NCBI GenBank assembly: GCA_037176725.1
Contig: JAZBRS010000059.1
Location: 5,691,001 to 5,755,000 of the forward strand
Direction: 5' to 3'
Source of the DNA: Posidonia oceanica
Taxonomy: Eukaryota > Streptophyta > Magnoliopsida > Alismatales > Posidoniaceae
Length of the DNA stretch: 64,000 nt
Shown: positions 33,274 through 44,893 of the stretch, one piece after another
Layout of the letters: each line of letters opens with the position of its first letter
How positions within the stretch are numbered: position 1 is the first letter of the stretch
Notes under the pieces: generated by a model
Databases searched by the model: none
What the model saw: the letters and a program-made list of their open reading frames with translations, nothing else
Told to the model about the DNA's origin: nothing
Translations under genes and position numbers: made by a program

Positions 33274-35270
33274 CATAAATATGTACGGGTAGGTGTTGTG
33301 GTCCAAGGATTTACCCCCATCAGCTTCAACCTGATTCTGAAAGACATGAGAAACATCTTCAGTAGAGAGTTTGATAATGGGTGAAGAATACAAGTTTTAT
33401 CTTTTTCTTACCGATAATTGAGCAAAGGATATGAACTTAGACCAGTGTCTAATGTCATCATCATGTCTACCAAAAATGCATATAAATTCCTCAGCAATGT
33501 TTTCTAGCTTCAAGCCTTCAAATACATGACTACAATTCGTGACACTAGCTTTACAGCTAATGACTGCATTACATTGGTATGTCTACCATATACCAAATGA
33601 GCTCAAAGAAAGTGGATCTTACGTTGCTTCCCACTTGCCAGTATAAAAAGTATAGTTTTTGTTATCAACTATTTCTCCTTCCCAAAAGGTAACCACCTGA
33701 AGAGTAAAAAAACAGCCTCCAAATCTTGAAATGAAGTTAGGAACCTGGGATTTTCCTTTTACGAAAATGTATTTCCAACTCCACTTCAAAGTATGAACAA
33801 AGAAATTCAAGCACCTAACTGATGAAGGCACTTACAGGAGTGTCTGCTGAAGGAACATCGAGTGCTTCCATGGTACCACATAGATAACCATGTTCGAGAT
33901 CGATACCCTGTATCCGTACATTTACCCTCCATGCCTCATCTTTACTCAAACTTGAAACATTCTGAGTTCCAGCAAAAGCCTAAAACATATAGAGAAATAC
34001 AAAAATTGCATCAGGTTAAAAGGAAGTAATGACATTAAACAATGACCTCCCATGACATTGCTTCTTTTATCACAAGCTTAATATCTGCTGCTTTTTCCTT
34101 GGATATATTCAATGATAGTGGATATTGAAGAATCCGTACATGAAATTTTAATGAATTTGAATGAAATTTAGGTTCTATATCTTAAAGTGGCAAAGAATAG
34201 CACACTAACAGTCAAAAAGCTTAATATATTTGCCAACAAGCTAGGTATTTGCCAACCACACATTATGGGATCAAAGCATGGTTGTTGCTGCACTTGCCCG
34301 TTCGAATAGAGTATCTGCAGTTTTTTAAGAGCTGGAGGCAACTGAATTACACTCAACACTTAGTTTCAGTGTAATGATTGAGAAAATCAGAACTGCTACA
34401 TCTAATGAAATATATTTGCCATTTGGATAGAGTATTAGTAAGTACAGAGGTTGAGGGCCATTAAGCTCAACACTTAATTTCAGTGTATGAAAAGCCAACA
34501 CAGGAAGTAAAGTACGACAACAGTGATACCAACCAAACTACCATAACCAAATGAAAACGGTAAAAAATTATCAACAACAGTTTTCCTTTATACAGGTATT
34601 TGCAATCAGAATGAATACAACCACTACTATCACCGATAACTGTAATTACATAGCCCCTTGGGATCCTAACTCTCATCCTTGGATGTTCAACTAACTCACT
34701 TGAAGTCTCTAACCATATGTATCACAAATCTAACCATATCCATAAAATTAAGTTACAGACATTTTCTTAAGAAGCTCCTGTGTCTATCCTCTGTCCCGGA
34801 TAGTTGTCTCAAGTACTTTATTTTAGATCAATTAGTGTCTTCCTTTCATATTAGAGTGATGCTGAGTGGAAGACCACACACTCAAAAAGGTTGCTCTTGG
34901 TAAACACCAGGCAAATCTGTCTTTATCACAATTTCATCCAAGTAATAACTGATTAGATGTTGCAAAGGGAAACATAAAATGAACCCATCCGTGCATCCAT
35001 CAACATTGGCAATTTGGTCATCGAGAAAGCTATGAGTAAATATTCCATCACGAGTCATAAATACTCAAAAGCCTCTAGAAATTTACATCAAACTCCTCCA
35101 TTAATGTTGACAACTTGGTCTGACAATGATTCATAAAATGCGGCTACGAATATGGTTCAACGAGAATTTAAGAAATAAAGCAAGAAAAATCCAACCTGTC
35201 CGACGCTTAGAAGAGTGCATGCTGGAGGAAGAGTGCACTTAGAATCATCGTTGTCATTCCCTGAGAATTT
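33274..35270 (-). pseudogene. GID4: captured GID4-like (VID24) gene fragment, five exons
   Basis: GID4 is the substrate receptor of the GID/CTLH E3 ubiquitin ligase and recognises N-terminal proline degrons. Minus-strand exons: about 35270-35196 (PPACTLLSVGQ), 33979-33836 (AFAGTQNVSSLSKDEAWRVN and HGYLCGTMEALDVP), 33696-33623 (VVTFWEGEIVDNKNYTFYTG), 33466-33412 (DDDIRHWSKFISFAQL) and 33336-33274 (NQVEADGGKSLD). Splice sites are GT-AG and the exons stay in frame, so introns were copied with the gene. The start codon region and the last exon (FVNVGTDCGLTIAGFYY block) are absent. It lies wholly inside the CACTA-like element, so it is a captured copy, not the host locus. Confidence 0.88.
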
Positions 35271-36502
35271 TTCTCTTGATGTCAGTCATGTAGCATAATG
35301 GATGCATCAACATATAGTTGGCAAAAGAATACAATTGTTGAACAATTCTGCAATTACTGTTGGAAGTAGTTACGAAGGTTGATGAGGAAATAAATAATTA
35401 AACACACGCAGAACAAAAAATAAAAAAAGGAAGCTAGATGTAATTATAGAAGCTATGTCATGTCTGACATTAATTTCACTTTACATGATTCAAAATCCAA
35501 CTTGATCACCAAAATTAATAGAAAACTTGATATCTCCATCAGAAAACAAAATCAAGTACCATCAGATAGAAGGATCTTATCTGTGTCTCAGGATCTTATC
35601 ACTTTCAATTTTCTAGAAAAATAAATATAAAGAAATACAATAGAAAAGTACGCCCAACCAACCTTAAAATAATTTCCTACTGGAGAAACATATGTTAAGA
35701 AGGTATACTCCGGTGCCGGTACAAGACCAAGTATAAGTCCAGTGCCTATAAGTAGTGGCCTAACGTAGAGGGCACTTTTTCCTGGTGGAGGGACATATTT
35801 TATAAAAGCCAGAAGTTGAGTGCTTAGGGGATGAGAAGTTTACATCATTCGTCATGAGAAAACCTAAATACAAGTTGTAATGAACTACATAGCTTTATTT
35901 AACTAGATAGTAAGAATAAAACGTGTTTCACATTAACCTACAAAATCCACTACAGGTAAACAACCATGCATGAATTTACATATTAGCTGATGAATACAAC
36001 ACAAGTTGAATACTAAGTTTGCATTCATCACATTAGAATACATTTCTAATTTCTACCACTCTCTATGAGATTCATAGTTGCCTTACTTATAGCTTCCTGT
36101 TTGTAACAACAAAATACATTGTGACTGAATATTTTTACTACACTTAATGCATGACATAGTTCTAGTTGAGGTTGGTTGAAATATTTTTAGTTTTTAGTTT
36201 TCTGAGACACAAAGTGGCTGTGCTCACATGCAAGAACTGCATCTGGGCTCCACCTACAGAGACTTGGGTTACTCTTATCTTGTGAGAATGCTAGTTAGAA
36301 ACCAGAATAAACTTGTACTTGTAAATAACAGATTATTGGATCAGTTTGCACAAGATAATTAGACAAATATTGGTATATGATTAAAGATCATAAATCATGG
36401 CATGTATTTTTTTTTTTAAGATAGACCATACAAAAGTCTTGTGGTTGCGACAATGTAAACATGATAGAGTGAAGAAAGCATTGCTGTTTCAAGAATTCTT
36501 AA

Positions 36503-36706
36503 TTATTCCGTCAATGCTTCATTCTCTTCGAGCATCAAATCCAATTTGGTTTGGAGTGACTTGTACAAATTTCGTCTAGCTTTATTCTCTAGAATATCTT
36601 TACACATTGCCCTTGAATACCCAAGACCTTGGAATCTTTCATAGTCTCCATGATGGCCATTGTGCACCTCATCAAGTATGCAAGACAACGCCAAAGGATA
36701 CAACAT
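36503..36706 (-). pseudogene. captured or transposon-derived exon, unidentified
   Basis: A 67-codon minus-strand frame with good coding character, including GHHGDYERFQGLGYSRAMC and LYKSLQTKLDLMLEENEALT, ending in TAA. The acidic/Leu-rich end looks like a coiled coil. Position between the GID4-like and RUNKEL-like pieces suggests a third captured fragment. I do not recognise the family, and a remnant of a CACTA protein is possible. Confidence 0.35.
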
Positions 36707-37473
36707 CCACTAGACATTAGACAAGTGCTTGGGTTGTAAAATTAAGCAATTAATAAAAGTTGAAGATCAGAAAAATGATAGAACTGTAGCAAATTAAGTA
36801 AGAGATGTTTAAAGTTCTATAACATGGATGTGGACTTTGAAAGATGAAACATAGACAAAACTGAATAGCAATTATCCAAACAAGTCCTTGAAGAAATCTA
36901 ATCTTTTTATTAAGGAAGATTATGTCTGGTTAGATACCAAATTAATAAGGAACTATGCATGTAAATATCACTTGTTTTGCCTAAGAGAAATTAAGAAATA
37001 AATCCATCCAGCAGTAGGTTCAGCATGCTCTAATAAATCTAAAAATGCATGATTTTCTACTGATTTTTCCTCTATAGATTTTTCCTCTGCAAATTTACTT
37101 AGCCAGACTTAATGATGACTATATTTACGTAGCCAAACTGAATGAATTGGGTAGGGCAACCTTGACATCCAACCTCTCATTCTTTGATCCAACCAAAACA
37201 CATGTATCCTGAATGCATCATGTTTTCACGTTTAGGCAAATTAGGGGAGGGGGGACCAATACAATTGTAGCATGATTAGTGTAGATCAGAGTGAATGCAT
37301 TTGCAATAGGTGAAAGACGAATCAGAAAAAATAGAGTGTATTAAAGATAGAAGAAGCTGAACTAATTTAGGGGATCAATATTGTGTAGGCTAAAAATGCT
37401 TTCAAGCGATTATGTGTATTACATAGAGATACAGACTAAACCATAGAAGAAAGTGATAAACAAGAAAACTCGC

Positions 37474-37735
37474 CTCTTGAAGGACCTTGATCCTATGGGA
37501 CTTGTCGATGCTCTTGATGGTGCAGTATTCGAGCATCTTCTTCTTCCTCCCTTTATAAACCATCTGAAACACAACAAATCGCATGAACACAGTGAGGACA
37601 AAGAAGCTGAAGGTGTAAGAGCTCAATTTCAAATATCCCCAATCCCTAGAAGAGATCGAAGGGGAGGAACTCAACAAGTACTTCCCATGGCCGAATAATG
37701 ACCATTACGCCGAATATCAATGGTCCATTTTATCC
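37474..37735 (-). pseudogene. RUK: captured RUNKEL-type protein kinase 5' fragment
   Basis: RUNKEL is a plant protein kinase-HEAT repeat protein needed for phragmoplast function in cytokinesis. A minus-strand exon at 37563-37474 encodes VYKGRKKKMLEYCTIKSIDK and then HRIKVLQE, matching the kinase glycine-loop to Lys region (VYKGRKKKxxEYFAIKSVDK). The acceptor is TTTCAG|ATGG; the donor has become GAG|GCGAGT. Upstream at 37735-37685 is a degenerate first exon with an ATG, two stops and a GHGKY segment like the G-x-G-K loop. The rest of the kinase is missing. A pseudogene fragment inside the CACTA-like element. Confidence 0.75.
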
Positions 37736-38632
37736 TTTTCCCAATACATCTCTTCTAACTGTCTTCATGTTCCATTATACATGTAATTACGCAACTGTAA
37801 TCTTCCTAAACCCTTATATCTGCACTTATGCTTACCCTTTGTTGCTTATTTAGTCACGTTTCTTGCCATGTTTACAAGGTTACGGTGTTGTTTTTATCAA
37901 TACAGATGAGGCAGGCACACTGTGAGTCACAAACTTTCACCTTCATTTTGTGGTAATTTGTTTTTTAATTTTAACTTTATTATACAATCACTTTCTTTTA
38001 CATGCTACTAGTGAAATAAGTAATTCAAATTTCTTTAATGTAAGTAGTCTTTCATTGATACCCAATAATTGCTAGCCTACGATGTTCCACCATTGTGGTG
38101 GTCATGGGTTAGAACCCAAAGGGGGTGGCTGATTTTCAGGGGGGAAATGGGATTTATGGCATTTCGAACTTGGGTCTTCTAGTGGTGGTTGCAAGGGACA
38201 GCTACTAAGCCTGTTCACAAAGAAAGGAAGAAGAAAGAATGGCATGAAAATATGAAATCAACTTTAGAAATGATGTCCAAGAAAAATAGCCCCAAGAAAA
38301 ACACACTCCAAGTTCCCTCTTGTCTAAACTTTTGGGACTTAATGCCTATTTATGGAGAAGTTTAACCATGCTCATGTGTTTGCTTTGACTAAAATTAGGT
38401 AACAACAATGGTCAAGCTTAGTTCTTTGAAACTGATTTGAGGAAATTCCTTGTAGTCCCGTCGTCATCTAGAATCATATCTCTCGCAAGTAGAATTTGTT
38501 ATACATGCTGTTTCTTAGAAAAAATGACATCCTACAAAATGGAAATATGAAAGCTCTATCGAGTATGATGTTAGTTATTGTGCATTTATTATTTTGAATC
38601 TTTTTGCTTTTCCCATTTTTCATCAGTCAAAA

Positions 38633-38741
38633 AAGCACCAAAATCAGTACACTCAACATCTTTGCTTGTTAAGCAAGTTCTGTTGGTTGATCATGCTTGT
38701 TAAGCACCAAAATCAGTACACTCAACATCTTTGCTTGTTAG
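38633..38741 (+). repeat. short tandem duplication
   Basis: AGCACCAAAATCAGTACACT and the following CAACATCTTTGCTTGTTA occur twice (38633-38671 and 38703-38740), about 70 bp apart, inside the CACTA-like element. Confidence 0.8.
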
Positions 38742-38929
38742 TCATTTGGCCTCAATGGCACGATGTGGATAATAAGGAAGAGCTCACCATAAGCATCAGA
38801 TACATAATATTCAAGCAAGATAGTTGGCTATTTCAAAAATAAGGATCTTCTTGCAGCTTGTGCCCTCAGAATGGCAGTTCAATCTTACCAAATCAAAACA
38901 AAAGATTCAAAACAAAAGATTACTAGATG

Positions 38930-39350
38930 GAGGCGACGAGCACAGAGGCGAGGAGCCACAGGAGGGAGCACAGAGGCAGAGAAGCGGAGGAGGAGGCGAA
39001 GGGGAGGCGCTGAGGAGGTGGAGGAGGCACTGCGGAGGAGGAGGAGGAGCACGTCGGCGAGAAGAGACACTGTGGAGGTGGAGGAGGTGATACAGAGGAG
39101 GAGACATGGCGAAGGCACAGGAGGCACTGTGAAGGTGGAGGAGGAGATGCGGGTGAGGACATGAAGAAAACATTGTGGAGGAGGAGGCATTGCAGAGGCA
39201 GAGAAGCGGAGGAGGAGGCGAAGGGGAGGCACTGAGGAGGTAGAGGAGGCATTGCGGAAGAGGAGGAGGAGCACGTCGGTGAGAAGAGGCAGAGGTGGAG
39301 GAGGTGCTATGGAGGAGGAGGAGCCGGTGCTGCAGAGGTGAAGGAGGAGA
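38930..39350. repeat. purine-rich GGAGGAGG repeat block with a 215-bp duplication
   Basis: Nearly all G and A on the plus strand. A unit containing CAGAGGCAGAGAAGCGGAGG and GAGGCGAAGGGGAGGC occurs at about 38968 and again near 39193. It is located near the right end of the CACTA-like element. The open frames here are low-complexity artefacts. Confidence 0.8.
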
Positions 39351-39409
39351 TGCGGGTGAGAGTAAGAAAGAAAGGGGGAAAAGGACCCGTGGCTGGATAT
39401 TTTAGGTAA

Positions 39410-39565
39410 GATTTAGCGAGGAAATAGCGAGGCCATATCCTTGTTAAATCTTCGTCATAATATTGCAAGGAAATGTCCTCTCTATTTCCTCGCTATTTGC
39501 CCTCGTCGAAATTTTGCTAAGACTTTTCCTCGCTAAGTCTTCGCTAAGTGTCCTCGCAAAAATCA
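39410..39565. repeat. CACTA subterminal repeats, right end
   Basis: A cluster of GCGAGGAAA / TTCCTCGCTA motifs in both orientations, the counterpart of the array at 32450-32760. Confidence 0.8.
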
Positions 39566-39583
39566 GATTTTCTAGTAGTTATA

Positions 39584-40149
39584 GAAATCGTTTCCAGATT
39601 TTATCTATCTTTTTTCTACCCAAATCGGAAGGTGAATAGCATAGAGGTAATTGGTAGGAATAGTAGATAAAACCGCATTTATCAGGGTTAGCCTACCTCC
39701 CAAAGACAAATACTTATTCTTCCAGGAATCCAGGCGAGCATGAAGCTTATCAAGTGCTACAACCCAATCATTAAAGGAGGCCTTTTTAAAGGAAAGGGGA
39801 AGCCCAAGGTAGTTGATTGGGAGGGACGCAATGTCATAGCCAAGAATGGAGCTGAACCTTTCAGCTAGGGCAGAGGAAATCCCTATACCCATAAGGGAGG
39901 ACTTTGTGAAATTAATTTTTAACCCTAAAGCAGTTTGGAAGCAGCAAAGGATTCTTTTCAAATTAATTAAATCAGATTCTGAGGCCTCCATAAATAGCAA
40001 GGTGTCATCGGCATATTGAATATTCAGGACTTCTTGGTTGTTTCGAGGAAATTTAATACCATGTATTAAATTGTTATTGGTTGCCAATCTAAGTATTCTA
40101 TTAAGGACATATGTGGCCAGAATGAATAACAACGGTGAAAGAGGATCAC
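39584..40149 (-). pseudogene. LINE reverse transcriptase, catalytic half
   Basis: The minus strand starts at the DPLSPLLFILATYVLNRILR block and carries the catalytic IQYADDTLLF box (near 40010). It continues through GLKINFTKSS and LPINYLGLPLS to the thumb region SLGGRLTLINAVL and PIWVEKR. About 180 codons are open. The next LINE piece toward the C-terminus is at 32176-32422, beyond the CACTA-like element. The polymerase centre is preserved but the ORF is split by insertions. Confidence 0.92.
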
Positions 40150-41414
40150 TGATTAGCACATTATTCTTATATATTTTATGTCCATATTTATCTCTTTTGT
40201 TCATAAATAATATTACTCGAGGTATTTTGTACAATTTGTGCAGGAACTTTGGACCTGAAGAGAAAAGAGGAAAAGAAGGAGGAAAAATGATAAAAGACAA
40301 AAAGAAATGCAAATCCAAGGATAAAAGAAATGGAAATCCGTACAATATATTAAATATATCTTTTCCACGTATGTGAATACGATGAGTAAGATAAGATAAC
40401 AGGAGCAACAAAGTTGGAGAAAATTTAGGAACAGGTGGTGCCCCTCAGGCGCCCAAAAGCACATCTGGCGCCTCCCAGGCGCCTAGAGAAGATATTTTTG
40501 ACTCCGTCTTTGGCAATCATAGAAATATCTTGTAATTGAAATTCAGTTTTCTCATTTGTATCCAGATTTGTTTATGTGATAACCAAGCCTTGTAAACCTA
40601 TAAAAGGGACCCATTGTGTAAACCCTAGGGGATCCTGAATCTTCCACATTAGATTTAAGCTTTCTTCCTCCATTGTTGTAGAGCTCTTCAAGCTATTTTT
40701 TGTAATCAAGGTATTTTATTAATATAGAAGTTCATTTCCTTTTTATTAATTATGTCTTGCTTTTCTCCTTCCCTCTCTTTTATTTTGATGTTTTGCATAA
40801 TCATGTGTGGCTAAGTTTTTAGATGTAGGGCTTAGATGAAGTTTATGTATGTTCATATGTTGTGATTAAGTCTCTTATAGTCTTCTCTTGCTTAAAATGC
40901 TATGATTATGTAGATTGGATGTATATGACATGGATCATTCATTATTCGATAAATTTTGATAGATTAATATTGATAATATCTTTTTAATCTATACTTGGAG
41001 AAGAATACTTGGGGGTTGTGTATATAATCGCAGATCTATCGTATATCATTTAATTTAGTTTATTTTGTGTGATTTTATCTTAAGACTTGATAATCTATGG
41101 TGCTTTGCATATAGATTATGCTTGTTAGGATAAGAACCATTGAGTAAACTATTTAGATCATGAAGAGAGACAAGAGTGGATTTAATCATGCATATTGGAT
41201 TTTACATAAATGGATTCAAAGCCCTAGGTTTGTTTTAATTAGTTTGATTACATCTTCTATTTGTAGTTCTCAATCATCATCAATCTAAACCCCCCTTTCA
41301 ATAGTTGATAATAAGTATTTGTTTTTAAACATTATTCTCTGTAGGATCGACCCGTATTTTGCATACGTACTACATAGTACACCGTGCACTTGCGGTTAAT
41401 TAAAATTTACATCA
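40150..41414. mobile_element. solo LTR, 1.27 kb, in the LINE reverse transcriptase
   Basis: Starts TGATTAGCACATTATTC, ends AATTAAAATTTACATCA, with identical ATCAC target duplications at 40145-40149 and 41415-41419. It splits the RT exactly between the GLRQG and DPLSP motifs, and the frame is restored if it is removed. It contains a cluster of GGCGCC motifs (40437-40487) and a TATAAAAGGG promoter-like stretch at about 40600. On the plus strand the end GTGCACTTGCGGTTAATTAA resembles a Gypsy-type LTR terminus. Class not certain. Confidence 0.9.
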
Positions 41415-42308
41415 ATCACCTTGCCTGAGACCATTGGAAGTCCCAAAGAAACCTTTCGGAGACCCATTGACAAGCACAGAAAATTTAGTTGTGGCTATAC
41501 ACATTTCAATCCATGAGATCCATTTCGTCCCAAAGCCTAGACCTCACAGTGTTTTGAGCAGAAAGTCTCAATTAACGTGGTCAAAGGCTTTCCCAAAATC
41601 TAATTTTATCATCAACCCCCCAGTTCCAGAGGAGTGGAGGAAGTGAAGAGTTTCTTAAGCAACAGGAAAGCAATCGCAAATATTCCTTCCCTTAAGAAAG
41701 GCACTTTGAGTGTCATCAATGAAATTGACAAGAACTGGGGACAAGCAGGAGGCTAGACACTTAGCAGAGATTTTGTAGCTACTATTAAGCAAGCTGATCA
41801 GGTGATAGTCTATGACAGATTCCGCACAAGTCTTTTTGGGAATCAAGGCAATGAATGTCTGATTAATATGTTTCAGTGTGTCTCTATCCTGCACATGGAA
41901 GAAGTAGTGGAAAGCCTAAATAATATCTTCCTTTAGTACATCCCAAAAATGTTGATAGAAGCTTAACAGGAAGTCGTCGGGTCCTAGGATTTGTCCCAGG
42001 ACATAGAGAAGACACTATCCTTAATTTCCTTTTCTAGAAAGGGGCCTTCAATAGATTCGAGATTAGGCACCTTAATAGGAAAAATGACATTCCAGTTAAA
42101 CTAACACCCAGGCAAAAGTGGCTTGTTGAATAATGCTGTAAAGTGTTCTCCTAAAGCTGTCCTAATTGTCTGGATGGAATCAGATCTACTCTCCCGAATT
42201 ACCAAGGAGGTAATAGTGTTCCTATGGCGCCTAGTGCAAATAGTTTTATGAAAAAAAGAGGTGTTGAGATCTCCCGCTTTCAACCATTGGATCCTTGAGG
42301 GCGGTTTT
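41415..42308 (-). pseudogene. LINE reverse transcriptase, N-terminal half
   Basis: The minus strand begins at the W-L-K-A-G-D-L-N-T block (near 42275) that precedes the RT in plant LINEs. It continues with NQTFIALIPKKTCAESV near 41860, ISLLNSSYKISAKCLASCL and SAFLKGRNICD, then the LDFGKAFD segment and GLRQG at 41420. Several in-frame stops lie around 41430-41640 and 41900-42100, so it is inactive. Confidence 0.88.
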
Positions 42309-43410
42309 TATTGGTAAAATTGCCTCATCTCGGTTTTGATGATAACAAAATAATTTGTGTTCTAACCCTTCTTATTAGGTTAAGAAAGCGTTCTTATAGA
42401 CCTTGAAAAAGAAGAATGCGAAATGGCTCATGGAGCCTCAATGAAGACATGAAGACTTGCGTTCAACTCTAAATATGTAACTTTTGTATTATGTTTGAGT
42501 TGTAATATGTCTTTTGTAAAATCCCCAAAAATTATGAAAGAGTGACCTAGTTAACCCTAGAGTACCTTAGGTTAGAAGCAAGTGGTTCGAGAAAATTTGC
42601 AACAAGCTTCTAAATCATGCAAATTGTGTTTGCAGAGTTTTCATGCAAAACGGTATACCAAAATTTTACGGTCTACCAAATCAGAGATTTTCGGCATACC
42701 AAAATTTTACGGTCTACTGAATTGGTCGTATTTGATATAACAATCTGAGCTAAAATGGCATACCGAAAAATTTCGGTCTACCGTTTTACTAGTCGTTTGT
42801 GAATGTTGAAAGAGTCGTTAGAGATAAACTTTTACCCATATTTTCTTATAAATAGGACCCCCATTCATCACATAGATAACACACATCAGATAGAGCTTCA
42901 AGCCATATTATTTTCCAAGTATTCCACTCCTATTTTGTTAGAAAGATTCCCAAAGTAAGAGAGATACATTTCCATCCTTTCCACTTTGCCAAAAGAGCTT
43001 TTGGAGATATAGAAAAGAGCCAACAGAGTTGTAATCTTCAGTTTTCTTGTGTGAGTTCTTCTCCGGGAGAGAGAAGCGTTACCGCGGTTTTTGCGAGAGC
43101 TTGGCTTGGTCTCGTCAAAGTGTACGACAAGATCTTGGCCTGGAACAAGATCAAAGTTAAGGTAACTCTCGAGGGGATTTCTCGGGGAGTGGACTAAACC
43201 GAGGAGGCTGAACCACTATTAAATTACTTATGTATATTTTCATTGCCTTTCATCCCCTTCTATGCATGTTTTAGTTTAAACATTTAAATACATTTCTCTA
43301 TATTTCATTTACTTGCTAATTTGCTTAAAATAGTTAAAGAGAATTTAAAATCCACACTTATCCCATAAATCACTATTTACCCCCCTCTAGTGAAGTCTAG
43401 AATCCTAACA
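42309..43410 (+). repeat. 5' LTR of the large Copia
   Basis: 1102 bp. Matches 59926-61043 throughout; the latter has an extra CTTAGGTTAGAAG duplication. Contains the CGGTCTACC / GGTATACC palindromic cluster at 42648-42790. Confidence 0.93.
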
Positions 43411-43470
43411 ATTGGTATTAGAGTTTGGTTTTTCTAGAATATAAGATTTAAACATCTTCAAGTTTGAATG

Positions 43471-44330
43471 ACTTCATTTAACAATAACATTGTAAAGGGA
43501 CAAAGCATATATAGACCTCCTTTCTTTGATGGTACAAATTATAATTATTAGAAGTGTAGAATGCAAATTTACCTCAAATCTATTGATTTTAATTTATGAA
43601 ACATTGTTATAAATGATTATACTCCGAGTAAGAAGGATTATAAGAAATGGAATGAAAATGAAATGAAATTATCTACTTTAAATGCTAAGGGATTGAACAC
43701 TTTATTTTGTGCTATTAGTCAAGATGATTTCAATCGAATTTCTAATTGTAATACTTCTCATGATGCATGGCAAATTTTAGAAGTAACTCATGAGGGAACA
43801 AATCAAGTAAAAGAAATAAAAATTAATATGCTTGTACATAAGTATGAAATATTTAAAATGCAACCTAATGAATCCATTGAAAACATGTTTACTAGATTTT
43901 CTGATATTACAAATAATTTGCAATCACTTGGTAAAATTTTTTCTCAAAGTGATATAGTTAAAAAAATTCTCCGGTCTTTAACTCCAGATTGGGAGAGAAA
44001 GACTATTGCCATTGAAGAGGCAAAAGGCCTCTCAAATTATTCACTAGAAGAACTCATAAGAAATCTCACTTCCTATGAAGTACAAATGATTGAGAAGGAA
44101 ATAGAAAAAGTTCCAGAAAAGAAGAATATTGCATTTAATGCCTCGATCGAATCGGATGATTCGGATGAGGAAGATTTTGCTTTTATTACTAACAAGTTCA
44201 AGTCATTCTTAAAGAAAGAAAGGATTCAAAAGAATGACAAGAGAAAAATCAAGAAAAAGAAGGCTCTTCAAGTTACATGGGATGATAACGATACCTCCGA
44301 TGTAGAAGGTGAAGTGGCTCACTCATGTTT
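43471..44330 (+). pseudogene. Copia gag (UBN2 domain) with nonsense mutations
   Basis: Starts ATGACTTCATTTAAC at 43468-43471, shortly after the primer binding site. It reads RPPFFDGTNYNY, then TAG where the conserved Trp of the 'YWKCRM' motif should be; a second Trp (NLW) is TGA. The 215-codon stretch from 43663 is open, with the UBN2 core (HDAWQILEVTHEGTNQVKE, LVHKYEIFKMQPNESIENMF, NLTSYEVQMIEKE) and an acidic/basic tail. It ends where the Gypsy LTR inserts at 44331. Both early stops are TGG changes of the kind produced by cytosine deamination on the opposite strand. Confidence 0.88.
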
Positions 44331-44893
44331 TGTAACGACCCAAGTCGCTACCCACAAATTCCAAAAGTCCAACAAATGTAGAACTTAATTAATTACAACA
44401 ATTACAATAAACCACTAGGCTAAACAACAAATATCTATGCCAGGAACCTACAGTGAACAGTTACGTGACTCCCACTATATGCACTAGAACTCCAAACCAG
44501 CAAACCATCTGCACCTGCAACTGAAAACCATACAAAGTACACGTAAGTGACCAGAAATCGTCACCCAGCACACACCTCGCAAAAATCACAGGAGAAACTG
44601 GCATAAAATCTCAAATACAACACAACCGGTAAAAGCCCAAATCTAGGTCCACAATAAGCAATATAATCAAATAAAACACCCTTCCCAAAGCCAACATGCT
44701 AAAAACCGGGAAAGACAGGTGTTTACAAAATATTCACTAAGTCACGGCCCACTGGCCCAAACCTCGGCACAGCTCAAAACCCTCCAACCTCTCAGGCTAG
44801 GAAAACACTCAGCCCACTGGCCAAAACAAGGCGGAAATACCTCGCAAAAATAAATCTCAATCAATATAATAGCCCACTGGCCCAACACGGCTC

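Larger units (their letters stand above)
32423..39580. mobile_element. CACTA-like (En/Spm type) non-autonomous element carrying host gene fragments
   Basis: The left end is CACTATTAGAAAAATAGAAAATC. The right end, reverse complemented, is AACTACTAGAAAATCTG, so the terminal repeats correspond to CACTAYTAGAAAA with the last base mutated. 3-bp flanks CTA (32420-32422) and ATA (39581-39583) are a target duplication with one mismatch. Its excision restores the LINE motif R-F-L-W. Both subterminal regions (32450-32760 and 39410-39565) are packed with CCTCGC / GCGAGG motifs, as is typical of CACTA ends. No TNP2 transposase was found. The interior holds pieces of GID4-like and RUNKEL-like genes. Confidence 0.85.

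Noticed and set aside
38824..39274. Open frames in both strands rich in Glu/Arg or Ser/Pro
   Set aside because: Purine-rich GGAGGAGG repeat within the CACTA-like element; low complexity, no homology visible.
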